64,000 nt of DNA from Borrelia anserina Es (GTDB lineage Bacteria; Spirochaetota; Spirochaetia; Borreliales; Borreliaceae): positions 186,001-250,000 of the forward strand of contig NZ_CP013704.1 in the NCBI RefSeq assembly GCF_001936255.1, read 5' to 3'. Shown piece after piece: positions 47,071 through 57,171 of the stretch; position 1 is the first letter of the stretch, and every line of letters starts with the position of its first letter. The notes below the pieces were generated by a model that made no database searches, was not told the origin of the DNA, and worked only from the letters and a program-made list of their open reading frames with translations. Made by a program: the position numbers and the translations under genes.

Positions 47071-47285
47071 TCAATTCTACCTGCTGCATCCACAAACTTT
47101 TGTTGACCTGTATAAAAAGGATGTGATTTACTTGTAATTTCAACAGTAATTAATGGATATTCTTTATTATCATTATATTTAACTGTTTCCTTCGAAGTTA
47201 AAGTAGATCTAGTTAAAAACATTGTGCCATTAGCACCATCTTTAAACACTACCAAATTACTAACAGGATGTATATTTTTTTTCAT
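47037..47285 (-). CDS. rpmE: 50S ribosomal protein L31, type B
   Basis: 82 residues, the longer cysteine-free form (type B): [66 protein letters not shown]. The zinc-binding cysteines of type A are absent. Normally C-minus forms replace the zinc form under zinc limitation; here this appears to be the resident L31. It follows rho by 67 bp, and its last codons form one arm of its own terminator. Confidence 0.95.
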   Translation of the reverse strand: MKKNIHPVSNLVVFKDGANGTMFLTRSTLTSKETVKYNDNKEYPLITVEITSKSHPFYTGQQKFVDAAGRIDKFNKKYKKLK

Positions 47286-47352
47286 AAAGTCCCTCTCAAC
47301 TTAAGTTAACTTAATCAAAGTTTATTCTAAATTTCAAACAAAGTCAATTTTA

Positions 47353-48897
47353 CTAATCCCCATTACTCATAGTCTTTAAGAAAATTTCATTGTTTTTACT
47401 CTTTTTCATTTTTTCAACCAAAGCCTCAACTCCCTCGTAATCATCAACACCACCTAAAATTTTCCTAATAAGCAAAATTTTAGAGCGTTCCTCTTCATTT
47501 AAAAGCAGCTCTTCTTTTCTTGTCCCAGATTTCTTAATATTGATAGCAGGAAAGAGCCTTCTATCAGCTAAACTTCTATCAAGAATCAACTCCATATTAC
47601 CAGTACTCTTGAATTCTTCAAATATAACTTCATCCATCTTACTACCAGTATCAACTAAAGCTGTAGCTATAATAGTAAGACTACCACCTTCCTCAATATT
47701 TCTAGCAGAACCAAAAAACCTTTTTGGCTTATGCAAAGCATTAGAATCAACTCCTCCTGAGAGTATCTTACCAGAAGTTGGCATAGTCTGATTATAAGCT
47801 CTTGCAAGTCTCGTAATAGAATCTAAAAGAATAACAACATCCTTTTTGTTTTCAACAAGCCTTTTTGCCTTCTCAATAACCATCTCTGCAACTTGCACGT
47901 GCCTACTAGCTTGCTCATCAAAATTAGATGCAATTACCTCTCCCTTAACACCACGAATCATGTCAGTCACCTCTTCGGGTCTCTCATCAATGAGTAAAAT
48001 CATTAAGACAATGCCTGGATAATTTGTAGTAATTGCATTAGCTATTTTTTGAAGCAAAGTAGTCTTTCCAGCTTTTGGAGGTGATACTATTAATGCTCTT
48101 TGTCCTTTTCCAATAGGAGCAAAAAGATTAATAAGCCTAGTGGAGATATTACAATTCTCATATTCAAGATTCAACTTTGAATTAGGATATAAAGGGGTTA
48201 AATTATCAAAAGGTATCCTATTTTGTGCAAACGTAGGATCTTGAGCATTAATGCTCTTAATCTTAATCATTGCAAAAAATCGCTCTCCATCTCTTGGAGA
48301 CCTGATCTGCCCATATAAAATATCACCCGTCCTTAAATTAAAAAGCCTAATCTGAGAAGGTGAAACATAAACATCATTACCTCCTGAGAGATAAGAATTA
48401 GATGCTGTACGTAAAAAACCATACCCATCACTCAACACATCGAGAACACCAGTAAATAAAACATCAATATTATGTTCAGTTAATATCTTGACAAGCAGAA
48501 ATATTAATTCTGTCTTTTTCATTGTTACTGCAATAGTATGATTAGTACCAAGTCCTTCAACAACTTTCCTAATTTCAGTAATTGGCTTATCATAAAGACT
48601 GTCAATAACTATAAAATCTTTGCCATCTAAAAAACTAATAATATTACTTTGTTCAAGGGTCTTAATACTGCATTCTAAATCCGGATCAGACATATCATAA
48701 TCAAAATCCGATGAGCCCCCATGAGATTCTTTTAATTTATCAATATCAGAGTTCTTAAGTCCACCAGAAACAGATTCTTTCTTAGTGACAACCTTAACCA
48801 CCTTTTTCTTAGAATGATCATCAATTTTTAATTCCTTAGAAGAATTTAAACGCTTCATTTCATCCTCTAAATCAAATTCCTCAAATTTTTTATCCAT
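47353..48897 (-). CDS. rho: Transcription termination factor Rho
   Basis: Hexameric RNA helicase that ends transcription. 514 residues, longer than E. coli Rho (419) because of a charged N-terminal extension of about 130 residues (rich in Lys, Asp, Ser). Then the RNA-binding cold-shock-like domain ([33 protein letters not shown]), Walker [28 protein letters not shown] and the C-terminal [20 protein letters not shown] with [10 protein letters not shown]. Intact, so Rho-dependent termination should operate. Downstream of a bactofilin gene in the same direction. Confidence 0.96.
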   Translation of the reverse strand: MDKKFEEFDLEDEMKRLNSSKELKIDDHSKKKVVKVVTKKESVSGGLKNSDIDKLKESHGGSSDFDYDMSDPDLECSIKTLEQSNIISFLDGKDFIVIDSLYDKPITEIRKVVEGLGTNHTIAVTMKKTELIFLLVKILTEHNIDVLFTGVLDVLSDGYGFLRTASNSYLSGGNDVYVSPSQIRLFNLRTGDILYGQIRSPRDGERFFAMIKIKSINAQDPTFAQNRIPFDNLTPLYPNSKLNLEYENCNISTRLINLFAPIGKGQRALIVSPPKAGKTTLLQKIANAITTNYPGIVLMILLIDERPEEVTDMIRGVKGEVIASNFDEQASRHVQVAEMVIEKAKRLVENKKDVVILLDSITRLARAYNQTMPTSGKILSGGVDSNALHKPKRFFGSARNIEEGGSLTIIATALVDTGSKMDEVIFEEFKSTGNMELILDRSLADRRLFPAINIKKSGTRKEELLLNEEERSKILLIRKILGGVDDYEGVEALVEKMKKSKNNEIFLKTMSNGD

Positions 48898-48987
48898 AAT
48901 CTCCTCTATGAGATAATTTTTAAGAAGGGTATTTTATCAAAAACTATCAAAAATAATAATTAAACATTAAATAAACATAACACTAAT

Positions 48988-49395
48988 TCATTGTAAAGTA
49001 TCTTTTAGTTGTGAAACTGTAAAAGAAAATAAATCTATACTCTCATTAGACTTAATCATCTCACACTTACCATCAAAGACTATATTATCATTAATAAATA
49101 TTTTTTTTGCCTTAACATCACCATATATCTTACAACCACTATTTAAATAAACCTTATTACTAGCATTAACATTGCCCTTCAAAATTCCTTCAATTATTAA
49201 CGTATCGCACATTACTACATCTGTAACAACTTTACTGTTTTTGCCTATAAAAAGTATTCCTCTTTTTGAAAATATCTCACCTTCAAAAGAAGAATCAAGA
49301 TATAAAGCGCCTTCAAATTTTAACTTCCCCCTAAAAATCAAGCTTGAATCTAGCCTACAATCCCATTTGTAAGAACCTTCAAAATTAACAGGCAT
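48988..49395 (-). CDS. Bactofilin-family cytoskeletal protein
   Basis: 135 residues of regularly alternating hydrophobic and small residues forming a beta-helix, as in bactofilins (DUF583): SLIFRGKLKFEGALYLDSSF, GILFIGKNSKVVTDV, DTLIIEGILKGNVNASNKVY and SGCKIYGDVKAKKIFIND. Bactofilins polymerise without nucleotide and often scaffold cell-wall enzymes. This one has short, non-conserved ends. It starts 3 bp after hbb and lies 90 bp before rho. Corresponds to BB0231. A second bactofilin is at 59.6-60.2 kb. Confidence 0.85.
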   Translation of the reverse strand: MPVNFEGSYKWDCRLDSSLIFRGKLKFEGALYLDSSFEGEIFSKRGILFIGKNSKVVTDVVMCDTLIIEGILKGNVNASNKVYLNSGCKIYGDVKAKKIFINDNIVFDGKCEMIKSNESIDLFSFTVSQLKDTLQ

Positions 49396-49398
49396 TAA

Positions 49399-49725
49399 CT
49401 ATCCCTTAATGCTCCATACTCGTTCTTTTAAATCTTTCCCTGGACGAAAATAAGCAACATAATGATCATCAACGTTAACATATTCACCTGTTTGAGGATT
49501 GCGAGCATTTTGACGACCCTTTCTTTTCCTAAGCTCAAATGTTCCAAAAGATCTAAACTCTATAACCTTATTAAGACAAAGACTATTTTTAAGCTCTTCA
49601 AAAAAAGCATCAACTACAAGTCTTATATACTTTTTTTCTAATCTTTCGTTACCATTTTTAATATTTAAAGATATTTGGTCTACAATATCTGATTTAGTAA
49701 TTTTGGGTCTTCTTGAAAAAGACAT
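49399..49725 (-). CDS. hbb: HU-like DNA-binding protein Hbb
   Basis: 108 residues of the HU/IHF family: [11 protein letters not shown]-like N-terminus ([18 protein letters not shown]), the saddle [21 protein letters not shown], and [20 protein letters not shown]. In B. burgdorferi Hbb bends DNA and is the sole HU/IHF protein. It is a little longer than E. coli HU because of an N-terminal extension. It sits between rpsT and the bactofilin gene with very short gaps. Confidence 0.94.
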   Translation of the reverse strand: MSFSRRPKITKSDIVDQISLNIKNGNERLEKKYIRLVVDAFFEELKNSLCLNKVIEFRSFGTFELRKRKGRQNARNPQTGEYVNVDDHYVAYFRPGKDLKERVWSIKG

Positions 49726-49736
49726 AAATTAATTCC

Positions 49737-49994
49737 TTACCGTAATAACAAAATACTCAAATTTGACTTTTTACGCGCAGCTTTATTCCTATGAATTATT
49801 CTTTTCCTAGCAGCAGTATCTAATTTTTTTGCAACAAAATTAAAAAATTTCAAAGCTTCTTCTTTTTTGCCTTCCTTTATAAGACTCCTACAACGTTTCT
49901 CTATCGTCTTTAACTCACTCTTAACACTCACATTTCTCAAATTCCGTTTCAAATTCTGACGAGCTCTCTTTAATGATGATGGATTATTGCCCAA
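49737..49994 (-). CDS. rpsT: 30S ribosomal protein S20
   Basis: 85-residue basic helical protein of the small subunit: NNPSSLKRARQNLKRNLRNV at the N-terminus, SELKTIEKRCRSLIKEGKKE, and the conserved AARKRIIHRNKAARKKSNL at the C-terminus. Length and pattern are canonical. It lies 11 bp ahead of hbb. Certain. Confidence 0.96.
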   Translation of the reverse strand: MGNNPSSLKRARQNLKRNLRNVSVKSELKTIEKRCRSLIKEGKKEEALKFFNFVAKKLDTAARKRIIHRNKAARKKSNLSILLLR

Positions 49995-50067
49995 ACTAAA
50001 CTCCTTAATGCAGCAAACATGATAATAAATAAATATATCAACTAATCATAATATAGTCAATCATATA

Positions 50068-50889
50068 TTAAGCACAACCATTACAATATTTCTCAATATA
50101 AGCAAATACTTTATGTATCGAATAAGACATTCTCTCATTTCTGATATATAACTTTTGAAAAGCACCTTTATGATTATAAATAAAAGACAAATAACTATTT
50201 TTACAAAGCCCATAACCATGAATAGACACATTATCAAAAAATTTATAAAAGTATTCTTTCCCAGAAAAGATTTTTCTCTCATAAACAGAATTCTGTCTAA
50301 ACTCATAAAAAATAACCAAATCTTTAATAACTAAAATATCATCTATCAAAACCTTAATACCAATAAGTAAAATAAGAAAAAATATTATTATACTACTGAA
50401 TGCAATATAATATACAAGAATGCTAGTTAAGAGTTGAAATAAAAATACCAATAAATAAATACCCGAGATATAATACCTCATTGGAAACTCTTGAGCCTTT
50501 GCAATAAATAAATCACTCTTAATATTCCTAAGCTCCCTTAAAAGCTTGCTTAAATATTCTTTTCTTAAAAAACTCACTTTTATTTTCAATCCATTATTTA
50601 AGCCTAAAACTAAAGTATTATCTAATAATCTTTTTTCAATCCATACAATATCATTAAAATCAAAATTAATCCTGAAATAAAATTTTTTATAAAAAATTTT
50701 ATTTCCCTTATAATCAATCTTATAAAAATATCTTAGACAAGAAATTATTACAAAAAAACTAATCAAAATTAAAACAAGGATAAAAGTACCAAAAATATTG
50801 CTATATAACAACATGTAAAATACAGAAAGACTCGCATTAAGAAGAAAAATAAAAATCAATCTGATTTTATCAAAAAACAACTTATTCAT
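50068..50889 (-). CDS. Membrane protein with PH-like segments, unknown function
   Basis: 273 residues with two pairs of membrane segments, at about 8-25 and 30-48, and again at about 140-160 and 165-185, each pair followed by a soluble stretch with strand-like pattern (YKGNKIFYKKFYFRINFDFN and VIFYEFRQNSVYERKIFSGK). This doubled layout of TM pair plus beta-rich module looks like an internal duplication and recalls bacterial PH-domain membrane proteins, but that is inference. Lies 12 bp after ychF and ahead of rpsT. Corresponds to BB0234. Confidence 0.78.
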   Translation of the reverse strand: MNKLFFDKIRLIFIFLLNASLSVFYMLLYSNIFGTFILVLILISFFVIISCLRYFYKIDYKGNKIFYKKFYFRINFDFNDIVWIEKRLLDNTLVLGLNNGLKIKVSFLRKEYLSKLLRELRNIKSDLFIAKAQEFPMRYYISGIYLLVFLFQLLTSILVYYIAFSSIIIFFLILLIGIKVLIDDILVIKDLVIFYEFRQNSVYERKIFSGKEYFYKFFDNVSIHGYGLCKNSYLSFIYNHKGAFQKLYIRNERMSYSIHKVFAYIEKYCNGCA

Positions 50890-50901
50890 ATTAATATTAC
50901 A

Positions 50902-52008
50902 TTAAACATTAAACTTAAAGAAAATTATATCCCCATCTCTTACCAAGTAATCTTTACCTTCAAGCCTAAGACGCCCTTTCTCCTTTACACCTTGAACACC
51001 CTGAAACTCAACTAAATCGTCAAATGAATATACTTCTGCTTTAATAAAACCTCTACGAAAATCACTGTGAATTATACCTGCAGCTTCTGGAGCTTTCATT
51101 CCATTCATAAAAGTCCAAGCCCTAACTTCTTGCTCGCCCGCCGTAAAATAGGTTCTCAAGCCCAAAGCATAATAGGTTTTTCGTATTAAATTGTTAAGAC
51201 CACTATCCTTTATTCCCATAAACTCAAGCATTTCCTCACGCTCACACAAATCCTTAATCCCAGCAAGTTCTGCCTCAATCTTAGCACACAAAATTAAGCA
51301 ATCATTACCTTCACTTAAAGCTATATCCCTCACAATATCTGTATATTTATTACCACAAAGAGAATTTTCATCAACATTACAAAGATATATAACCTTCTTA
51401 ATAGTCAAAAGATTTAAAGATTTAATAAAATTATATCCAAATTCATCAAACTTAAATTCAATTGCCGGTCTAACATCCATCAAATGTTTCTCAAGACTCT
51501 TAAGCATAGTAACAATCATCTTTGCATTATCACTAACCTTTTTATCAAAACTCTTTACATTTTTTTCATTTTTTAAGATGCTCTTCTGTACAGTATCAAG
51601 ATCTGCAAGACATAATTCTGTATTAACTGTGCTTATATCTCTTTGTGGATTCACATCTCCATCAACATGAATAATTTCTCTATCTTCAAAACATCTAACA
51701 ACATGTACAATAATAGAAACTTCACGAATATTTGCAAGAAATTTATTACCAAGTCCTTCCCCGTTGGAGGCACCCTTAACAAGACCCGCAATATCAACAA
51801 ATTCCATTACAGCAGGAACTATTTTCTTTGATAAAACCAAACTAGCAATTTTTGGAAGCCGCTCATCAGGAATTTCCACTATACCTATATTTGGATTAAT
51901 AGTACAAAAAGGATAATTAGCAATATCTGCTTTTGATGCTGTCAAAGACGAAAACAAAGTAGATTTGCCAACATTAGGCAATCCAACTATTCCTACATTA
52001 AGTGACAT
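50902..52008 (-). CDS. ychF: Redox-regulated ATPase YchF (Obg-related)
   Basis: 368 residues. P-loop [20 protein letters not shown] at the N-terminus, switch [22 protein letters not shown], the NVDE that replaces the GTPase NKxD in ATP-specific YchF, then a helical domain and a C-terminal TGS domain ([38 protein letters not shown]). YchF binds ribosomes and prefers ATP. Upstream lies the TPR-NHL-vWA gene in the same direction (24 bp). Confidence 0.95.
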   Translation of the reverse strand: MSLNVGIVGLPNVGKSTLFSSLTASKADIANYPFCTINPNIGIVEIPDERLPKIASLVLSKKIVPAVMEFVDIAGLVKGASNGEGLGNKFLANIREVSIIVHVVRCFEDREIIHVDGDVNPQRDISTVNTELCLADLDTVQKSILKNEKNVKSFDKKVSDNAKMIVTMLKSLEKHLMDVRPAIEFKFDEFGYNFIKSLNLLTIKKVIYLCNVDENSLCGNKYTDIVRDIALSEGNDCLILCAKIEAELAGIKDLCEREEMLEFMGIKDSGLNNLIRKTYYALGLRTYFTAGEQEVRAWTFMNGMKAPEAAGIIHSDFRRGFIKAEVYSFDDLVEFQGVQGVKEKGRLRLEGKDYLVRDGDIIFFKFNV

Positions 52009-52032
52009 AAATCAAACTCCATAAATTAAAAT

Positions 52033-54102
52033 CTAATTAACTAAATATGCAAATTCGCCTCTACCTACCTGTTGATTAAAATTCACTTCGACAGACAGAT
52101 TGTAATATCCATTAGGTTCTTGGGGACCTGGATAATCATATTCAAGCAAATAAGTTCCTGTTTTTTGTTCCATCATCAAATCATAAACTTTAGACACTCC
52201 TTCATAAGATGAAAAAGGAATAATTGCACCACCGGTTTCATTCACTAAATATTGAAATTTAGAATCAACAGGATTATTTCCAAATAATATTAAATAAAAT
52301 CTAATATCATTATTCTTATAGTAACTTAAAATAGTACCCATAGAATATCTATCAAAAGCAGATCGACTTAAAGCCCCATTACTAAAATAAAGCACAGCCC
52401 TTCTTGCACTCTTTGACATAAGCTCAGAACCTGCAAGTTTAAGACTAACATCGGTCTTTACATAACTCGAATCATAATTTCCAAGAGAATTTGTCTTATG
52501 AATAGTACTTACCAAACTCTCAATATTATCTACCAAAGGCACACTTGTTGCATTTATAAAACTAAATTTCTTATTCTTTCTAGACTTTATAAGGGTATTC
52601 ACACCCATAATCTGTTCTGACTCATAATCTTTCATAACAAAAGATTTATCAAAAACAATTGCAATATTCATATTATTAGAAGTATTAATATCATAAGCAA
52701 CTTTAGGCTTAACAATGTAATATTCTTCATTAGCAATCGCAAAATTCTCGCTCTTTAAACCTATTACTGGCAAGCCATTTCTATTACTAACATTAAGCTC
52801 AACATAAATTTTAGAACCTCCAACTCTAATCACTCGACGCACATCAACATTTAAACTATCATAAACACTAACATCACTTTTATAAATCGAAATCTTAGCA
52901 TTGTCAAAGTCTGAAACAATCATTTGATTATTAACATCAACAATTGAAGACAAAATTTTGGAATCAATCTTCTCTGCTTTTAAAAGTCTAACAAATGTTT
53001 TTCTTAAAACACTGTACTTATAAACACCATACTTTGAAGATATAATAATATTATTGCTCGCAAAATCACTACTAAGACCTTCTATCCCCTCAAGGGAAGT
53101 TGCAATAGAATACAAATGATTACCACTAGTATCAAAAACCTCAATGGAATTTTTAGGAGCATCAGCAACATAAATATTTCCATTTAAATATGTAATACCT
53201 GTTGGACCTAGAAGCCCCATATACCCAACTGTTTTAATACCAAAATGTAAAATAAAATTACCCTTAGTATCAAATTTACTTATTCTCTTATTTCCCCATT
53301 CACTAACATAAATATAATCTCTCCCATCAACTGTCATATACTGAGGAGCAAGCAATTCACCAGCCTCAGTACCTTTTTTCCCAATTGAACCTCTTTTAAT
53401 ACCAAAAGTTTTATCATATATGCCAATTTCATCATTTGAATAAAGTGTAACATACAAGAGATCACCAAGCTCAATTACGTCATAAGGTGACTTCAAAGAA
53501 GTAATCCCATCCTTAATCAAAACATTAACATTGTTATTAGCATCAAAATGTAATATTTCATTTCCTACAAAATTAACAGCATAATATCCACCATATTGAT
53601 CAGCTTTCAAAGATGTAATCTGGCATCCATTTGGCCGTCTATAAATAGAATTACTAAGCGAAGCAACTTGAATGAACCTTTCAACATCAAGCTCATTATT
53701 CAATGATATGCCTCTTCTCTGTTCAATTATAGATATTAACTGCCTAAAATAAGCTGCCTTATACCCTTGGGATTGCAAATTTCGCCACTCTGTCAAAGCT
53801 TCTTCAATATATCCCAATCTATAATAAACATTACCTATCCAAAAATGATAATTAAGATTGCTGGGATCAAAACTTAAAACCCTCTTCAAAGATAATAAAG
53901 CATCATCATAACGCCCATTATTATAAGAATTCAGTGCCCATTTAAACTCTTCTTGGGCATCATTGTTGGTAACTATAGCCTGAGAATGTAAAACAAATAC
54001 ACTACAAAAAAATAAAATACACACATTAAAAATTATATTAAATATCACTCTCTTTATACTTAAACAAACACTATATAAATTTGATATTATCATACAAAAC
54101 AT
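52033..54102 (-). CDS. Exported TPR-NHL-vWA multidomain protein
   Basis: 689 residues. Signal peptide (about 16-42, ending HSQA; the true start may be one of two close ATGs), TPR units (48-110), a beta-propeller of NHL-like repeats (about 155-410: AGELLAPQYMTVDGRDYIYV, LLGPTGITYLNGNIYVAD), an interdomain strand module, and a von Willebrand factor A-like domain (478-660) starting NIAIVFDKSFVM, with YLILFGNNPVDSKF late. The MIDAS DxSxS is only partly kept (DKS), so metal binding is doubtful. A periplasmic or surface protein-interaction role is inferred. Corresponds to BB0236. Confidence 0.87.
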   Translation of the reverse strand: MFCMIISNLYSVCLSIKRVIFNIIFNVCILFFCSVFVLHSQAIVTNNDAQEEFKWALNSYNNGRYDDALLSLKRVLSFDPSNLNYHFWIGNVYYRLGYIEEALTEWRNLQSQGYKAAYFRQLISIIEQRRGISLNNELDVERFIQVASLSNSIYRRPNGCQITSLKADQYGGYYAVNFVGNEILHFDANNNVNVLIKDGITSLKSPYDVIELGDLLYVTLYSNDEIGIYDKTFGIKRGSIGKKGTEAGELLAPQYMTVDGRDYIYVSEWGNKRISKFDTKGNFILHFGIKTVGYMGLLGPTGITYLNGNIYVADAPKNSIEVFDTSGNHLYSIATSLEGIEGLSSDFASNNIIISSKYGVYKYSVLRKTFVRLLKAEKIDSKILSSIVDVNNQMIVSDFDNAKISIYKSDVSVYDSLNVDVRRVIRVGGSKIYVELNVSNRNGLPVIGLKSENFAIANEEYYIVKPKVAYDINTSNNMNIAIVFDKSFVMKDYESEQIMGVNTLIKSRKNKKFSFINATSVPLVDNIESLVSTIHKTNSLGNYDSSYVKTDVSLKLAGSELMSKSARRAVLYFSNGALSRSAFDRYSMGTILSYYKNNDIRFYLILFGNNPVDSKFQYLVNETGGAIIPFSSYEGVSKVYDLMMEQKTGTYLLEYDYPGPQEPNGYYNLSVEVNFNQQVGRGEFAYLVN

Positions 54103-54200
54103 ATTATATTTATTATACTACGCAATGGTACATATTAATATCTGTAATACTTAATATGCAATACGTTTTTACAGACAAAGAGTAGTAAAAAAGAGATGAA

Positions 54201-55775
54201 ATGAAAACAAGATACTTCTACCTAGCTGCATTTTCCGGAGTACTAACAACTTTGGCAATTCCAAATGAATTGAAAAACATGGGATATTCAAGCATTGGTT
54301 TAGTCGCATACATACCACTTTTCATGGCACTAATACAAATCAAGAATAAAACAACTCTCATTCATTTAACAATATTTTACTTCTTAATAGCCAATAGTCT
54401 ACAAAATTTTTGGCTTGCATTCTTTCATTCATTTGGACCAATTACATTCTTAGGAGCAGTATCTGGATATATCCCTTACACCTTAGTTTTAGGTTATTTG
54501 CTATATTATTCATTGAAAACTTTTAAGAATCAAACATTAACTTTGGCCATACTTTTCACATTTTATGACTACTCAAAATCAATCGGATTTGCAGCATATC
54601 CTTGGGGATTTTCAGCATTCATGGTAAATAATTTCAATGATTTAATACAAGTAGCTGACATTTTTGGTGTCTTTTTCATATGTTTTGTTGTTTACTTTCT
54701 TAACGCAGGAATTGCAAATTTTATCATAAAACAAAGTAAAACAAATACATTAAGTGTGTTACTCTCAATCTTATTAGTAAGTACATCTTTTGCCTATGGA
54801 ATCATTAAAAAAATAGAATTAAATCCAATTTTAAGTCAAGAAATAGACACTCTAAACATTGCAGCAATCCAACTTAATATTGATCCTTGGTTGCTTGGAA
54901 ATCATAAAGAAGGCATTAAAAAATCTATAAAACTCACAAAACAAGCCTTAGAAAAACATCCAGATACAGAACTTGTACTTTGGAGCGAAGGGGTATTAAC
55001 CCTGCCATTCGATTCTTACACAGATTACATTTTTTATGATAAAGAACTGCTCGAACTATATGATTCAATAAACAAATTGATAATAAACAACAAATCCCAC
55101 TTTGTCATCGGTTCACCTTCCAATAAGGATCAAAAATTATTAACACATCAAAACTCAGTTTATGCAATTAAACCCAATCTTAAGATAGAAAATATATATT
55201 CTAAAATATTCTTAGTTCCTTTTTCAGAAAAAATACCATTTTATGAATATCAATTTGTAAGAAAATTTTTCCTTCAAAACTTTAACCTTGTAGGACAAAT
55301 TAATGGTAATAGGCTTGAAATCTTTAAACTAAAAAAATTCAACTTGGGTCTATTAATATGCTATGATGATGCCTTCCCAGATCTTGCAAGAAACTATAAA
55401 AAACAAAACGCAAATCTATTATTAAATTTTTCAAATGACTCGTGGTCACACACAAATTCATCAGAATGGCAACACTTTGTAGTAGCGAAATTCAGAAGCA
55501 TAGAAAATGGAATTAAAACTGTTAGAGCTACAAACTCAGGAATAACCGCCATAATAAATGAATATGGAGAAATTGTTAAAAACCTGGAACCATTTAAAGA
55601 AGGATATCTAATCTCAAGAATAAAATTGCCTCCAAGATTCACAACAATCTATGAATACATTGGAGACTTATTTATATATGCCCTGGCAATAGCAATCGTA
55701 ATTATGACGCTAAGATCTTATTTTATTGAAAAAAGTACCCATTTATCATTCTTATTTACAAAACATAAAGTCTGA
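54201..55775 (+). CDS. lnt: Apolipoprotein N-acyltransferase
   Basis: Adds the third acyl chain to lipoproteins at the inner membrane. 524 residues: N-terminal multi-pass region (about 1-205) then a nitrilase-like periplasmic domain with the catalytic triad in context: Glu in LVLWSEGVLTLPF, Lys in YSKIFLVPFSEKIPF and Cys in LGLLICYDDAFPDLAR. One last membrane segment (about 488-505). In line with the many Borrelia lipoproteins. Its 3' end overlaps the convergent BB0238-like gene by 58 bp. Confidence 0.95.
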   Translation: MKTRYFYLAAFSGVLTTLAIPNELKNMGYSSIGLVAYIPLFMALIQIKNKTTLIHLTIFYFLIANSLQNFWLAFFHSFGPITFLGAVSGYIPYTLVLGYLLYYSLKTFKNQTLTLAILFTFYDYSKSIGFAAYPWGFSAFMVNNFNDLIQVADIFGVFFICFVVYFLNAGIANFIIKQSKTNTLSVLLSILLVSTSFAYGIIKKIELNPILSQEIDTLNIAAIQLNIDPWLLGNHKEGIKKSIKLTKQALEKHPDTELVLWSEGVLTLPFDSYTDYIFYDKELLELYDSINKLIINNKSHFVIGSPSNKDQKLLTHQNSVYAIKPNLKIENIYSKIFLVPFSEKIPFYEYQFVRKFFLQNFNLVGQINGNRLEIFKLKKFNLGLLICYDDAFPDLARNYKKQNANLLLNFSNDSWSHTNSSEWQHFVVAKFRSIENGIKTVRATNSGITAIINEYGEIVKNLEPFKEGYLISRIKLPPRFTTIYEYIGDLFIYALAIAIVIMTLRSYFIEKSTHLSFLFTKHKV

Positions 55776-56482
55776 ACATCTTTCCAAAATGGGATATTCT
55801 TAGTAACATCACTTTTCTTAGCTTTAACTATAACATTATAAGAGGAATCTGTATTTTTCATAATTTTTAAAGATTTGAGGTCATAAAAATCATCAACTGC
55901 AAGATAACTCAAATTGTCTTTACCAACGTCATTTAAAGCAAGCCCTAAATCTGAAATCAAACCAGCTTTAGGCTCAACCTTTCCCAAAATTTCAACTTCA
56001 TCAGCTATAACAGAACTAAGTAAATTTAGATTCTGCAAAAGAAGAGCTCTCACAAATTTGCCGAAATGAAATTTAACTGTCTGTTCTTTATGTTTCTCCC
56101 TCTCCCTATCTGCAATATACTCTATCTTAGGAGCATTTGTTATTTCACTAATTTCAATCTTATCATGAGTTATCCCCGGAATATCATCGAGCTTAACATC
56201 ATCAAATGAAAAAAAACTAGACTCACTCTCCAATTTCATCCTAGAATCAATTCCCTCTACAGCAGCTTTAAGATCAACTTCTTCTTTCAATTTTGGATAA
56301 ATCTTCAAAGCCTTTTCTTGAAAAAGTTTACCCTTCTTAACTTTACCAACATCAATGTATCGCTGTCCAACTTCATAATAAAAAATAGCAAACTCTTTTT
56401 GTTTATCATCAAGTAAAGAACTATTTCCTGCAAATAAACTTGTAAAAGCAAAAGAAAAAAACAATAATACCAATTTTTCCAT
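55718..56482 (-). CDS. Exported BB0238-like TPR protein
   Basis: 254 residues from the ATG at MEKLVLLFFSF; an in-frame GTG four codons upstream overlaps the purine-rich GTGGGGG and is rejected. Signal peptide to about residue 19 (SLFAG), a TPR-like region (FAIFYYEVGQRYIDVGKVKK), an acidic middle and a C-terminal alpha/beta region (FVRALLLQNLNLLSSVIADE, KWVLFSIK) resembling NTF2-like folds. In B. burgdorferi the homologue is needed for mammalian infection and stabilises partner BB0323. Coding end overlaps lnt antisense by 58 bp. Confidence 0.85.
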   Translation of the reverse strand: MEKLVLLFFSFAFTSLFAGNSSLLDDKQKEFAIFYYEVGQRYIDVGKVKKGKLFQEKALKIYPKLKEEVDLKAAVEGIDSRMKLESESSFFSFDDVKLDDIPGITHDKIEISEITNAPKIEYIADREREKHKEQTVKFHFGKFVRALLLQNLNLLSSVIADEVEILGKVEPKAGLISDLGLALNDVGKDNLSYLAVDDFYDLKSLKIMKNTDSSYNVIVKAKKSDVTKNIPFWKDVQTLCFVNKNDKWVLFSIK

Positions 56483-56550
56483 GCTAACCCCCACTAAAAT
56501 CTAGATATATTCAAAAAACAAAACTTAAATTATAAACGATTCATAAGCAA

Positions 56551-57171
56551 TTATATTACAAGTTTATCTTTAATGAAAGAAATAAGCCTACTTTTATGTT
56601 TATCATCAAAAATATTGATGCTATTGTAATCGAACCTCAATTTAGGCGATAAATTATAACTATCATACCAGCTTAAATATTTCTTATGAAGACCCTCAAG
56701 ATACTCTCTAGGAATACCTGTCTCAAAAGTCCTATTTCTATTCTTAATGCGACGCTCAGCTTCATCAACACTACAATCAAGATAAATCATCAATACGGGC
56801 CTTTGAGAATGTTCCAGCATATTATCAAGCAAATCAAGATATATCTTATATTCATAATTGGAAATATATCCACTATCATTTAAAAGAGAAGCAAAGACAC
56901 GATCACCATAAAGAGACCTATCAAGTATACCCCTTCTTGTAGTCTTAAATATACCCTTGAGAAGCTTAAATCTTTCATTTAAAAAATTAATCTGAACTGA
57001 AAAAGCCCACCTGAACTTATCCTTATAAAATTTATCTAACATAGATAATGTAAATTCATTATTTAATTCACTGTAAAAAGGAATATCAAGCTCATTAGAT
57101 AAAATATTCCCAAGAGTAGTTTTTCCTACTCCAATTAAACCTTCAACTACAATCACCAAACTTGCCTCCAA
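56551..57171 (-). CDS. dck: Deoxynucleoside kinase
   Basis: 206-residue P-loop kinase of the deoxyguanosine/deoxyadenosine kinase family, used for nucleoside salvage. Walker A VEGLIGVGKTTLGNIL, the substrate-binding Glu in FYSELNNEF, DRSLYGDRVFASLL (family DRS motif), and the lid arginines in RRIKNRNRTFETGIPREYL. Borrelia cannot make nucleotides de novo, so salvage is essential. Exact substrate is not decided by sequence. Corresponds to BB0239; in Lyme species glpF would come next. Confidence 0.92.
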   Translation of the reverse strand: MEASLVIVVEGLIGVGKTTLGNILSNELDIPFYSELNNEFTLSMLDKFYKDKFRWAFSVQINFLNERFKLLKGIFKTTRRGILDRSLYGDRVFASLLNDSGYISNYEYKIYLDLLDNMLEHSQRPVLMIYLDCSVDEAERRIKNRNRTFETGIPREYLEGLHKKYLSWYDSYNLSPKLRFDYNSINIFDDKHKSRLISFIKDKLVI

